Origin: Sphingosinicella sp. BN140058
GTDB lineage: Bacteria > Pseudomonadota > Alphaproteobacteria > Sphingomonadales > Sphingomonadaceae
DNA: 64,000 nt
Direction: 5' to 3'
NCBI RefSeq assembly: GCF_004135585.1
Contig: NZ_CP035501.1
Span: 2,551,501 to 2,615,500, forward strand
Below the pieces are notes generated by a model. That model was not told the origin of the DNA and made no database searches. It worked only from the letters and a program-made list of their open reading frames with translations. Of the stretch, positions 1 through 7,644 are shown in pieces. The position numbers were made by a program, and so were the translations under genes. Position 1 is the first letter of the stretch. Every line of letters begins with the position of its first letter.

Positions 1-1613
1 TGTCGATCCTCAACGCCTTCTCGCCGGGCCTCGGCGTCGGCGGCCGCGTGACCGGAAGCCTCGATTTCGCGCAGCCGGCCGGCACCGCCTTCCCGCGCGC
101 CGACGCCCGGCTCAACGTCGCCGGTTTCACCCGCACCGGCATCGCCACCCGGTCCCCACCGGTCGATCTCGCGGTTGCGGGCGCCCTGCGGCCCGAGGGC
201 GGCAGCCTCGCCGCCGTGATCCGGCGCGGCGGCAACGTCATCGGGCGCGCCCAGGCGCGTCTGCAACCGGTCTCGTCCGCCGCCGGCGGCTGGATGGATC
301 GGCTTCTCGCCGCGCCGCTCGCCGGCGGCATCCGCTACAATGGTCCCGCGGACGTTCTCTGGTCGTTCACCGGGATGAGCAGCCAGCAGCTTTCCGGGCC
401 GATCGGCATCGCCGCCGATTTCAGCGGCCGGGTCCAGGCGCCTCAGCTGACCGGCGTGATCCGGGCCAACAACCTCATCTTCACGGACGAGACCTACGGC
501 ACCCGCATCACCAACCTCGCCCTCCAGGGACGCTTCACCAGCTCCACCCTCGAAATCGATCGTCTGTCCGGCCGGGCGGGCGAGGGAACGATCGAGGGCC
601 AGGGCCGGGTGGGCTTCGCAGCCGATGCCGGTTTCCCGATGGACATCAGGGCAACGCTCGCCAACGCGCGTCTCGCCCGCAGCGACAATATCGGCGCGAC
701 CGTCAGCGGCACGATTGCGGTCACCAACAGCAAGGCGAACGGCGCCTTGATCGCCGGCGATCTCAACATCCCGAACCTGCGCTACCAGTTCGTCCGTCAG
801 GGCGCGGCGCAGGTCGTCGAACTGCAGGGCGTGCGCCGCAAGGGCGATCCCCTGCCGACACCGGGCGAGCAGGTCGAGGAAGAGAGCGGCACGCCCAGCA
901 TCTGGAAGCTCGATCTGCGGGTCCGTGCGGACAACCAGTTGTTCATCTCGGGCATGGGGCTCGAATCCGAGTGGAAGGCGGATCTGCGGGTCCAGGGCAC
1001 ATCGGCGACGCCCTCGATCGTCGGCGAAGCGGAGGTCCTGCGCGGCACCTTCAGCTTCTCCGGCCGCCGTTTCGATCTGACCGAAGGCCGGATCGATTTC
1101 CCGGGCGGGCGTCCGATCAATCCGCGGCTCAACATCGTCGCCTCGGCGGATGTCGACGACGTGACGGTCAACATCAACGTCACCGGCAGCTCGACCAATC
1201 CGCAGATCGCTTTCACCTCGCAGCCGGCGCTGCCGCAGGACGAATTGCTGTCGCGCATCCTGTTCGGCGGCTCGATCAGCGAGATTTCCGCCCTGCAGGC
1301 GGTGCAGCTGGCATCGTCGCTGAACGCGCTCCGCGGCGGTGGCGGCGGGCTCAACCCGCTCGGCAAGCTGCGTTCCGGATCCGGCCTCGATCGCCTTCGT
1401 GTGCTCGGCGCCGACGAGACGACCGGACGCGGCACCGCGGTTGCGGCCGGCTTCTACATTTCCAACGACATCTATCTCGAGCTGATCACCGATGCGCGTG
1501 GGTTCACCGCCACGCAGATCGAAGTCGCGCTCTCGCGTGCGCTTTCGGTCTTGTTCCAGGCCGGTTCAACGGGCACTTCCAGCCTCAACGCCCGCTACAG
1601 AAAGCAATATTGA
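1..1613 (+). CDS. tamB: TamB-like translocation/assembly module protein, C-terminal part (5' partial)
   Basis: This is the C-terminal end of a very large envelope protein; the open frame (first full codon at base 3) runs in from outside the window, so the start is missing. The visible 536 residues are low-complexity beta-strand repeats, ending in the conserved TamB (DUF490) domain. That domain carries the typical pattern of Phe/Gly-rich strands (GTFSFSGRRFDLTEGRIDF), then the segment around 'DELLSRILFGGSISEIS', and a final Tyr. TamB proteins span the periplasm and, with the Omp85 protein TamA, take part in outer-membrane protein assembly and lipid transport. A tamA gene would be expected upstream, outside the window. 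Identification is from family pattern recognition; the domain signature is strong. Confidence 0.9.
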   Translation, partial: SILNAFSPGLGVGGRVTGSLDFAQPAGTAFPRADARLNVAGFTRTGIATRSPPVDLAVAGALRPEGGSLAAVIRRGGNVIGRAQARLQPVSSAAGGWMDRLLAAPLAGGIRYNGPADVLWSFTGMSSQQLSGPIGIAADFSGRVQAPQLTGVIRANNLIFTDETYGTRITNLALQGRFTSSTLEIDRLSGRAGEGTIEGQGRVGFAADAGFPMDIRATLANARLARSDNIGATVSGTIAVTNSKANGALIAGDLNIPNLRYQFVRQGAAQVVELQGVRRKGDPLPTPGEQVEEESGTPSIWKLDLRVRADNQLFISGMGLESEWKADLRVQGTSATPSIVGEAEVLRGTFSFSGRRFDLTEGRIDFPGGRPINPRLNIVASADVDDVTVNINVTGSSTNPQIAFTSQPALPQDELLSRILFGGSISEISALQAVQLASSLNALRGGGGGLNPLGKLRSGSGLDRLRVLGADETTGRGTAVAAGFYISNDIYLELITDARGFTATQIEVALSRALSVLFQAGSTGTSSLNARYRKQY

Positions 1614-1619
1614 ACCGAC

Positions 1620-2021
1620 ATGGATTGGCACGCGGTGAAGCAGTGGCTCGAGACCACGAGCGGTCTCGACATGGACGCGCTCCATGTCCACGCCGGGATA
1701 TTGTGCCAGGTGTTCGTCGCGCTGGTGCTGCGTCGGCGGCTGTCCAGCCCCTGGCCCTGGCTGGTCACCGCTGCGGTGATCCTCGCCAACGAATATTACG
1801 ACTACCATTACGAGATCTGGCCGCAGCGCGACATGCAATGGGCGGAAAGCGTCAAGGACGTGTGGAACACGTTGTTGATCCCCACCCTGCTGTTGCTGCT
1901 CACCCGCTTCGTGCCCGGCCTGTTCCGCAAGGCGCCATCCGAAACGGCCTCAGCTGCCGATCCGGGTCAGGCGGGCACCGATACGGGCGAGGCTCGGAAA
2001 CTGGCTCAGCAGCTGCATTAA
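1620..2021 (+). CDS. Small membrane protein of unknown function
   Basis: A 133-residue protein beginning six bases after the tamB stop, so probably co-transcribed. It has two or three hydrophobic segments (about residues 24-55 and 82-100) and a Tyr/Asp/His-rich stretch between them (EYYDYHYEIWP). The C-terminal tail is hydrophilic. I do not recognise the family. The last 72 bases overlap the 3' end of the opposite-strand flavoprotein gene. The overlap falls in the low-complexity tail, so the true extent is the main uncertainty. No strong ribosome binding site is visible; translational coupling to tamB would explain that. Confidence 0.6.
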   Translation: MDWHAVKQWLETTSGLDMDALHVHAGILCQVFVALVLRRRLSSPWPWLVTAAVILANEYYDYHYEIWPQRDMQWAESVKDVWNTLLIPTLLLLLTRFVPGLFRKAPSETASAADPGQAGTDTGEARKLAQQLH

Positions 2022-3029
2022 CGGCGCCCGCCGCCGCGGAGCTTCCGCGGCGCGGCGCAGCATCTCGGCGACCATGATCGGCCGCCGGCTGCGACGATGG
2101 AAGCTGCGCTGCCAGTCGGCCGCGGCCGTTTCCTCGAGCAACGCCTCCGCACCGCCGAGGCCGCTGGCAAGCGCCACCGCGATACCGTCGCCCGCCAGCG
2201 AGGCGATGACCGCGGCCTGATCGCCGATCCGGTATACGCCGGGAACCGTGCGCCGCGCGCGCCAGCCATAGGGGACGCCGGCGACGGCGCTCCAGTCGCC
2301 GGCATCCCCGCCGGCCAGCCGTTCCGCCAGCACGCTGCTTTCCCCGGTCAGCCGCTCCAGCAGCGCCTGGGGTCCGCCCGCCGCCTTTAGCCGCGCGCGC
2401 GAAGCCGACAGACAGAAATTGCATCGGCCGTCGTCCTGGATCAGCAGGCCGGCATAGCCGCCGTCGAACAGGTGCAGCTCGATCGTTCCGTCGATCGCCC
2501 GCGCAGCGGCATCGGATAGGCCGATCGCACAGCGCAGTCCGATCGCGGCGCCGGCGATCGACGCATCACGCTCGTGCCCGCGCAGCTCGTGCTTGCCCGT
2601 CGCCAGCAGCAATGCCTCAGCCTCGATCTCCTCGTCATCGTCGAGGCGAACCCGCCTGCTACTGGCGGCCCGGACGGCGCGGCCGCGCAGAATCTCCGCG
2701 CCGGCCGCGCGCGCCCTGTCGAGCAAGGCTTCGTCCAGCGTCCGGCGCGACAAGCCGGCGGCAGGATGGGGGAGCGCAGTCTCCACCGAACCTTCGGGCG
2801 AAACGAACCGAACGCGGTCGATCGGCCGGGCTCCGAGCGCTCCCGGATCGATGTCGAGCTTGCGCAGATTGGCAAGAGCATCCCAGCCGAGGAAGCCGCC
2901 GCAGACCATGTCGCGCGGCCCGGCGCTGCGTTCGACGAGCAGCGGGCGCACGCCGCCGCGGGCGAGCCGGATCGCCGCGGCCGCGCCGGCGGGCCCGCCG
3001 CCGACGATCAGCGCAGCCGTTCGACGCAC
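1950..3029 (-). CDS. FAD-dependent oxidoreductase of the type III PKS operon
   Basis: A flavoprotein monooxygenase/geranylgeranyl-reductase-like protein of 359 residues. The N-terminus has the dinucleotide-binding motif GGGPAGAAAA at residues 10-19, followed by an ER at the end of the second strand. A second FAD-binding element is near 'YRIGDQAAVIASLAGDGIAVAL' (GD motif). It is the last gene of a three-gene operon with a type III polyketide synthase and a methyltransferase, and its start overlaps the methyltransferase end by 22 bases. In Streptomyces the srs operon has the same three functions (SrsA, SrsB, SrsC), in which the flavoprotein hydroxylates a methylated phenolic lipid. A comparable role here is inference. 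The 3' end overlaps the convergent small membrane protein gene. Confidence 0.85.
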   Translation of the reverse strand: MRRTAALIVGGGPAGAAAAIRLARGGVRPLLVERSAGPRDMVCGGFLGWDALANLRKLDIDPGALGARPIDRVRFVSPEGSVETALPHPAAGLSRRTLDEALLDRARAAGAEILRGRAVRAASSRRVRLDDDEEIEAEALLLATGKHELRGHERDASIAGAAIGLRCAIGLSDAAARAIDGTIELHLFDGGYAGLLIQDDGRCNFCLSASRARLKAAGGPQALLERLTGESSVLAERLAGGDAGDWSAVAGVPYGWRARRTVPGVYRIGDQAAVIASLAGDGIAVALASGLGGAEALLEETAAADWQRSFHRRSRRPIMVAEMLRRAAEAPRRRAPLMQLLSQFPSLARIGARLTRIGS

Positions 3030-3694
3030 AGCCGGAACGGGAAACGGCGGACGACCTGCGCCTCGGCCAGTCCGATCTCATCGATTATGCTCCGCCACTC
3101 CGCGGGACGATAGGCGCGGGCAATAGAAAGCTGGCCGTCTTCGCGAACGATGCGGTGCACGCCGAGCAGACGGGCCAGCAGCGGGTAACCGGCATAAGCC
3201 AGGCGATGGCGGTGGAGATCGTTGACCAGCCAGCCCGCCATCGTATTCGCTTCCATCCAGCGCAGGAACCGCCGCAGCTCGGCATCGTCCATGTGGTGGG
3301 CGACCAGGCTCGAGATCACGATGTCGAAGCCGCCCTGATCGCGATAGTCGCCGGTCCGCCACGCAATCGCGTCGGTGGACGACGTGGCCGCCGCCGCCAC
3401 CGCAGCGCTCTTCGGGTTGAGATCGACACCGACGAGCTCCGCGGACTTGCCCGCCCGTTTTGCCCAGCGCGCAATCAGGCGCAGCATGCCGCCGTCCCCG
3501 AAACCGACGTCGAGCAGGCTGAACTGGTCGCGGCCGCGCGTCACGCGCCGCAGGAAGCCGAGCGTCGGTCGCGCTGCGAGGGTCCAGCGGTTGATGCGGC
3601 CCAGATCGGAGAGCACCGCGTCGTAGACGGCCTCGGGAAGGCCCGGATCGTCCATCTGCTCTTCGGCGATGGCCCGCCGGGCGAGGCTTCTCAT
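3008..3694 (-). CDS. Class I SAM-dependent methyltransferase of the type III PKS operon
   Basis: A 228-residue methyltransferase. Motif I is visible as 'SLLDVGFGDGGMLRLIA', followed by the acidic 'VGVDLNPKSA' and 'GGFDIVISSLVAHHM' (motif IV region). The open frame continues upstream inside the PKS gene. The chosen ATG at 3694 forms an ATGA overlap with the PKS stop and matches the expected N-terminus, so translation is likely coupled. It probably methylates the polyketide product, either the hydroxyl group of a resorcinol/pyrone or a ring carbon. It is a soluble class I enzyme, unlike the membrane ICMT-type SrsB of Streptomyces, so the operon parallels srs by function rather than by descent of this component. 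Confidence 0.85.
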   Translation of the reverse strand: MRSLARRAIAEEQMDDPGLPEAVYDAVLSDLGRINRWTLAARPTLGFLRRVTRGRDQFSLLDVGFGDGGMLRLIARWAKRAGKSAELVGVDLNPKSAAVAAAATSSTDAIAWRTGDYRDQGGFDIVISSLVAHHMDDAELRRFLRWMEANTMAGWLVNDLHRHRLAYAGYPLLARLLGVHRIVREDGQLSIARAYRPAEWRSIIDEIGLAEAQVVRRFPFRLCVERLR

Positions 3695-4698
3695 CGCAGC
3701 CGGCGGAAGTGGAAACCTTCCGCGGCCAGACCCGGGCCGAACGCCAGCGCAACACCGTGCGTGCGGTCGGGTTCGCGCAGCAGCCGGGAGAGGACGAAGG
3801 GCAAGGTCGCCGACGACATGTTGCCGAACGCAGCCAGCACCGCGCGCGAGTCGGCAAGCGCGTCGGGATCGAGCGACAGCCCGTGTTCCACCGCGTCGAG
3901 GACGGAGCGCCCGCCCGCATGGACGGCCCAGGAATCGATGTCTCCCGCCGCTGACCCCGACAGCAAGGCGGCCCGCAGCGCATCGTCCCGGAGCGCTTCG
4001 GCGATCCGGCCCGGCACTTCGCCGGACAGGTGCATGGCGAAGCCGGTGTCGCCGACGTCCCACCGGATCAGCTGGGCGGAATCGGGCAAGGTGGCGGCAA
4101 ATGGCCGCTCCAGCGCGAAGCCGGGGCCTTCGCCGCTGACGATCATCGCTGCGGCGCCATCGCCGAACTGCAGCATGGCGAGCAGCGGCTCCAGGCGCGC
4201 CTCATATTGGAGGTGCAGGCTGGACAATTCGACGTTCACCACCAGGATCCGGGCACCCGGCTCCGACCGTGCGATATGATAGGCCACGCGCAGTGCGGCC
4301 ACCGCCGCATAGCAGCCCATGAAGCCGACCAGGGTCCGTTCGATGTCGCCTGGCAGCCCGAGCTCCGCGGCGATGATCTGGTCGATGCCCGGCGCGACGA
4401 AGCCGGTGCAGCTCGCAACCACGAGGTGGGTGATTCGGCCGAGCGGCCCAAGTCCGGCGATCGCCCGCAGCGCCAGCCGCGGCGCCTCCTCGGCGTAGAC
4501 GCGCATGCGCGCCGCCGTGCCTGGCGAGGCACTTTCGTAGAAGCCGCCGGGATCGACGGGGGAGCCGCCGTTCTCGGCATAGGGCAGCACCGACCAGCGA
4601 TGGCCGATGCCGGATCGCTCCGCCATGCGCCGGAAGAGCGCACGCTCCCGCATGTCCACGAGCTGATGCTCCGCCCATTGGATGAAGGCGCGGTGCAC
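3691..4698 (-). CDS. Type III polyketide synthase (chalcone/stilbene synthase family), start uncertain
   Basis: A type III PKS condensing acyl-CoA starters with malonyl-CoA. Counting from the GTG at 4698, the catalytic triad is visible: Cys97 in 'VASCTGFVAPG', His260 in 'SWAVHAGG' and Asn293 in 'FGNMSSAT'. The length from this GTG (335 residues) is short for the family (about 350-390). The frame stays open upstream and encodes 'INAIATAVPSHDVH' (bases 4699-4734), a typical N-terminus of this family, but no ATG, GTG or TTG is found in that upstream stretch. The real start is therefore probably a rare codon (for example CTG at 4785 or ACG at 4749), or there is a sequencing error. It is the first gene of the PKS-methyltransferase-flavoprotein operon. 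Confidence 0.88.
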   Translation of the reverse strand: MHRAFIQWAEHQLVDMRERALFRRMAERSGIGHRWSVLPYAENGGSPVDPGGFYESASPGTAARMRVYAEEAPRLALRAIAGLGPLGRITHLVVASCTGFVAPGIDQIIAAELGLPGDIERTLVGFMGCYAAVAALRVAYHIARSEPGARILVVNVELSSLHLQYEARLEPLLAMLQFGDGAAAMIVSGEGPGFALERPFAATLPDSAQLIRWDVGDTGFAMHLSGEVPGRIAEALRDDALRAALLSGSAAGDIDSWAVHAGGRSVLDAVEHGLSLDPDALADSRAVLAAFGNMSSATLPFVLSRLLREPDRTHGVALAFGPGLAAEGFHFRRLR

Positions 4699-4864
4699 GT
4701 CGTGGCTGGGAACGGCGGTCGCGATGGCGTTGATACAGGCGGTAGGCGTAACCGTCTCCCCGAAGCTCCCTGCAACGACTAGCAGAGTCGGGGAGGGAGA
4801 TGAACGGCGCCCGCCTAAGTTCCCGCCATGGCCTTAGTGCGGTGAAGCTTGCAGGCTTTGTCGC

Positions 4865-6025
4865 TCATCGCTCCGGCGCATGGGCGAAGGCGCGGGCGAT
4901 CGCATCGCGCAGCGGCTTGGGGCGAAAATCCTCGTCATAGGGCGTCGGGCGCTTGCGCAGTCCGTCCTTTCGCGGCGTCAGCCCCTGATGCCAGCTGTAG
5001 CGATCGGCGATGCCCCACAGGATCACGTCCCGAAGCTGCTTGTAGGAAAGGGTCACGTCCAGAAACGCCCGGCAATACTCCGCGACCGCGGCGTCCCGTA
5101 CGGCGATATCGGCGGGCAGCCGCTTGTCGCTGACGTCGAGCTCCGTGATCAGCAGCCGATACCCCATTCCGGTGACGCGATCGAGAAAAGCGCGCCAGGC
5201 ACGTTCGTCGTGCAGGCCGAACGCGCTGCCCTTGTCGGGATCGTGATCCCCTATGTGCGCCTGGATGCCCAGCGCGTCGACTGGCACGTTGCGTTTCCTG
5301 AAGCCTTCGAGCAGCTGCAGGACGCGGCTGCGGTGAAGCGCGCCGCCCGGCTCCCACAGCATGTAGTCGTTATAGACCAGCTCGGCATGCGGCGCCGCGG
5401 CGCGGGCGGCTTCGAACGCGACGTCGATCAGCCGCTCGGGTCCGATCGCCCGCGACAATGCCGTCTGGCGCAGCGCTCCGGTCTTGTGGTCGATCGCTTC
5501 GTTGACGACGTCGTAGCTTTCGATCCGCCCGCCGTATCGCCCGCAGACCCGGGTGACGTGCTCCCGCATCAACCGCTCCGCTTCGGCAGCCGGGCGCCCG
5601 CCGAACTCGTAGCTTTCCCACCATCTCGGGGCGTAATCGGGATGGTTCCAGAGCAGAGTGTGGCCGCGGAACGCCATTGCGTTCGCTTCCGCGAAGGCAA
5701 GCAGCCGGTCGGCCCCTTCGAAATCCCAGGTGGCTGGGCCGCCCTGCCGGATCACTGACCATTTGAGTTCGTTTTCCGGTGTGGTGATGCCGCATTCGGC
5801 GGCCATCAGCGCACGATACCGCGGATCGGTGAAGCCGCGCGGTTTCTCCTGCGTGCCGAGCCCCATCGAGGATCCGAAGCGCAGGCCCTTCCTTCGTGCG
5901 ATCGCGTCCAGCGACGGGCCTCCGGGCGGCAGCATGGCTTTAGACCAGGCGGGAGCCGCGGACGCGACGGCCGCCGCGCTCCCCATCATCGCGAGCGCGT
6001 CGCGGCGGCAGATGAGCGCGCTCAT
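4865..6025 (-). CDS. Endo-1,4-beta-xylanase, glycoside hydrolase family 10
   Basis: A GH10 xylanase of 386 residues. Both catalytic glutamates are visible: the acid/base Glu176 in 'YDVVNEAIDH' and the nucleophile Glu295 in 'LLITELDVSD'. Other GH10 marks are 'RGHTLLWNHP' and the C-terminal 'WGIADRYSW'. The N-terminus has a twin-arginine-like export signal (CRRDALAMMG, then an Ala-rich hydrophobic stretch to about residue 27), so it is predicted to act in the periplasm or outside the cell. ATG at 6025 forms an ATGA overlap with the upstream GH43 gene, which fixes the start against a longer open frame reaching 6565. It belongs to the polysaccharide utilisation locus headed by the TonB receptor at 9264-12443. 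Confidence 0.93.
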   Translation of the reverse strand: MSALICRRDALAMMGSAAAVASAAPAWSKAMLPPGGPSLDAIARRKGLRFGSSMGLGTQEKPRGFTDPRYRALMAAECGITTPENELKWSVIRQGGPATWDFEGADRLLAFAEANAMAFRGHTLLWNHPDYAPRWWESYEFGGRPAAEAERLMREHVTRVCGRYGGRIESYDVVNEAIDHKTGALRQTALSRAIGPERLIDVAFEAARAAAPHAELVYNDYMLWEPGGALHRSRVLQLLEGFRKRNVPVDALGIQAHIGDHDPDKGSAFGLHDERAWRAFLDRVTGMGYRLLITELDVSDKRLPADIAVRDAAVAEYCRAFLDVTLSYKQLRDVILWGIADRYSWHQGLTPRKDGLRKRPTPYDEDFRPKPLRDAIARAFAHAPER

Positions 6026-7644
6026 TGCGCTTCGCTCCGGCTGACGCGGAACCAGTCGACGTCGATCCAGCCAGATCTTTCTGCCGATCCGCCCCGGCTG
6101 AAGGTGAACAACGCCGGCCGCGACCCCTTCCACCACGAGAAGCGGGCGAGCGGGATCGGATCGCCGAACGCCTTGAAGCTGCGTCCCTCGTCGAGGCTGT
6201 ACGCATAGGAAGCGGTCTGATCCGGACGGACATCGGCCCGCAGCTGAAGCGTCCGGCCGGTCACAGCGACACCTTTCGTCTCCTTGCCTTCGGAGGCGAG
6301 CGTCAGATTCGTCGTGCCGCCTTCCCGCACGACGCCGATCCAGCTCGGACGCACCCCGAACAGAGCAAGGCCGGCACGCTGTCCCTCCGTCATTCGGCCG
6401 ATGTCGATGCGCGCCGTCGAGATCATCCGAGGTCCCTGCAGGATCTGTGTCAGCGTGTTGCGCGCGCCCACCAGATGCTCGGCCGGCCTGGCGCGCAGCC
6501 GCAGGAAGCCGCGACGTTCGGTCAGGCTCCAGGCGCGATCGTCGGGATTGTGGTTCCACGACCATTGCAGCCCCAGTCGCGATGACGAGAATTCATCGCT
6601 GTCCTGAAGCGTCCAGCCGACGCTGTCCGCGCCCGTGTCCGGCATCGCGTGCACCGCCACCGGCTGTCCCGAAGTCTTGCCGGGAATCGGTTCGCCGACG
6701 ATCGGCCAGTCGTCGGCGGTCCATCGAACCGGTTGCAGGTGAACGATCCGGCCGAAGGCGCCGGTGCTGTTGAAATGCGCGAACCAGCCCTGGCCGGAGG
6801 GAGTTTCGACCCATCCGCCCTGGTGGGGGCCCTCGAGCGGACTCGCGCCCGGTTCCAGCACGACCCGATGTTCGTACGGACCTTCGATCCGGCGCGAGCG
6901 CAGGACGACCTGCGGACCGGTCGAGACTCCTCCGATCGGCGCCCAGATGTAGTAATAGCCGTTGCGCTTGTAGAGCTTGGGCCCCTCGAGGATCGGCAGC
7001 GCGGCCTTGTCCTCGACGATGGTCGCTCCGGCGTCGAGCACATGGGTGCCGTCGGCACTCATGCGGTGGAGGATCAGTGGGCCCGCGCCGACGCGCGAAT
7101 GGATCAGCCAGGCGGTGCCGTCGTCGTCCCAGAACGGACACGGGTCCTCAAGGCCCTTCTGGGCGATCACGGCAACCGGCGTCGACCAGGGTCCCTCCGG
7201 GCGGCGCGCCGTGGCCATGAACACGCCTTCGTCGGGCGTCGCCCAGTAGACGTGGAAGAGGTCGTTCCGGTAGCGGATGGAAGGCGCCCAAACGCCGCTC
7301 GCATATTTGGTCCCTCCGATCGGCTTCGAGATTGCATCGGTCAGCGTGTGCGGCCCGGGCATGTCATATTCCGGCGCGAACGGGAGCTTCGACAGGACGT
7401 GGCCGGCGATCCGCCAATGCACCAGATCCTTCGAGTGCAGGATCGGAATGCCGGGGGAGAAGTGGAAGCTCGACGCTACCAGATAATAGTCGCTGCCGAC
7501 CCGGATGACGTCCGGATCGGAATAGTCCGCGTAGAGCACCGGATTGCGGAAGGTGACCGGAGCCGCGCCCGACAGGCCGAATCCTGCGACCACGAGAGCG
7601 GCGGCCGCCAAGAGGCGGCGGGGGCGACGATCAGAGGCGGCCAT
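6022..7644 (-). CDS. Glycoside hydrolase family 43 beta-xylosidase/arabinosidase-like enzyme
   Basis: A 540-residue GH43 protein with an N-terminal export signal (Arg-rich start, hydrophobic core residues 11-27). The five-bladed propeller carries the three expected acidic residues: general base Asp43 in 'DYSDPDVIR', the pKa-modulating Asp167 in 'LEDPCPFWDDDG' and general acid Glu220 in 'ILEGPKLYKR'. Residues from about 345 onward look like the concanavalin-type C-terminal domain common in GH43 beta-xylosidases. It likely releases xylose or arabinose from xylan fragments produced by the neighbouring GH10 enzyme. Its start overlaps the GH28 stop by 14 bases and its stop overlaps the GH10 start, so the three enzyme genes are translationally coupled. 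The exact linkage specificity cannot be told from sequence alone. Confidence 0.9.
   Translation of the reverse strand: MAASDRRPRRLLAAAALVVAGFGLSGAAPVTFRNPVLYADYSDPDVIRVGSDYYLVASSFHFSPGIPILHSKDLVHWRIAGHVLSKLPFAPEYDMPGPHTLTDAISKPIGGTKYASGVWAPSIRYRNDLFHVYWATPDEGVFMATARRPEGPWSTPVAVIAQKGLEDPCPFWDDDGTAWLIHSRVGAGPLILHRMSADGTHVLDAGATIVEDKAALPILEGPKLYKRNGYYYIWAPIGGVSTGPQVVLRSRRIEGPYEHRVVLEPGASPLEGPHQGGWVETPSGQGWFAHFNSTGAFGRIVHLQPVRWTADDWPIVGEPIPGKTSGQPVAVHAMPDTGADSVGWTLQDSDEFSSSRLGLQWSWNHNPDDRAWSLTERRGFLRLRARPAEHLVGARNTLTQILQGPRMISTARIDIGRMTEGQRAGLALFGVRPSWIGVVREGGTTNLTLASEGKETKGVAVTGRTLQLRADVRPDQTASYAYSLDEGRSFKAFGDPIPLARFSWWKGSRPALFTFSRGGSAERSGWIDVDWFRVSRSEAQ

Noticed and set aside
3695..4063. N-terminal extension of the methyltransferase gene
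   Set aside because: It is antisense-like low-complexity sequence within the PKS gene; the ATG at 3694 couples directly to the PKS stop.
6026..6565. N-terminal extension of the GH10 gene
   Set aside because: It would lie wholly inside the GH43 gene. The ATG at 6025 forms an ATGA overlap and starts a proper export signal.
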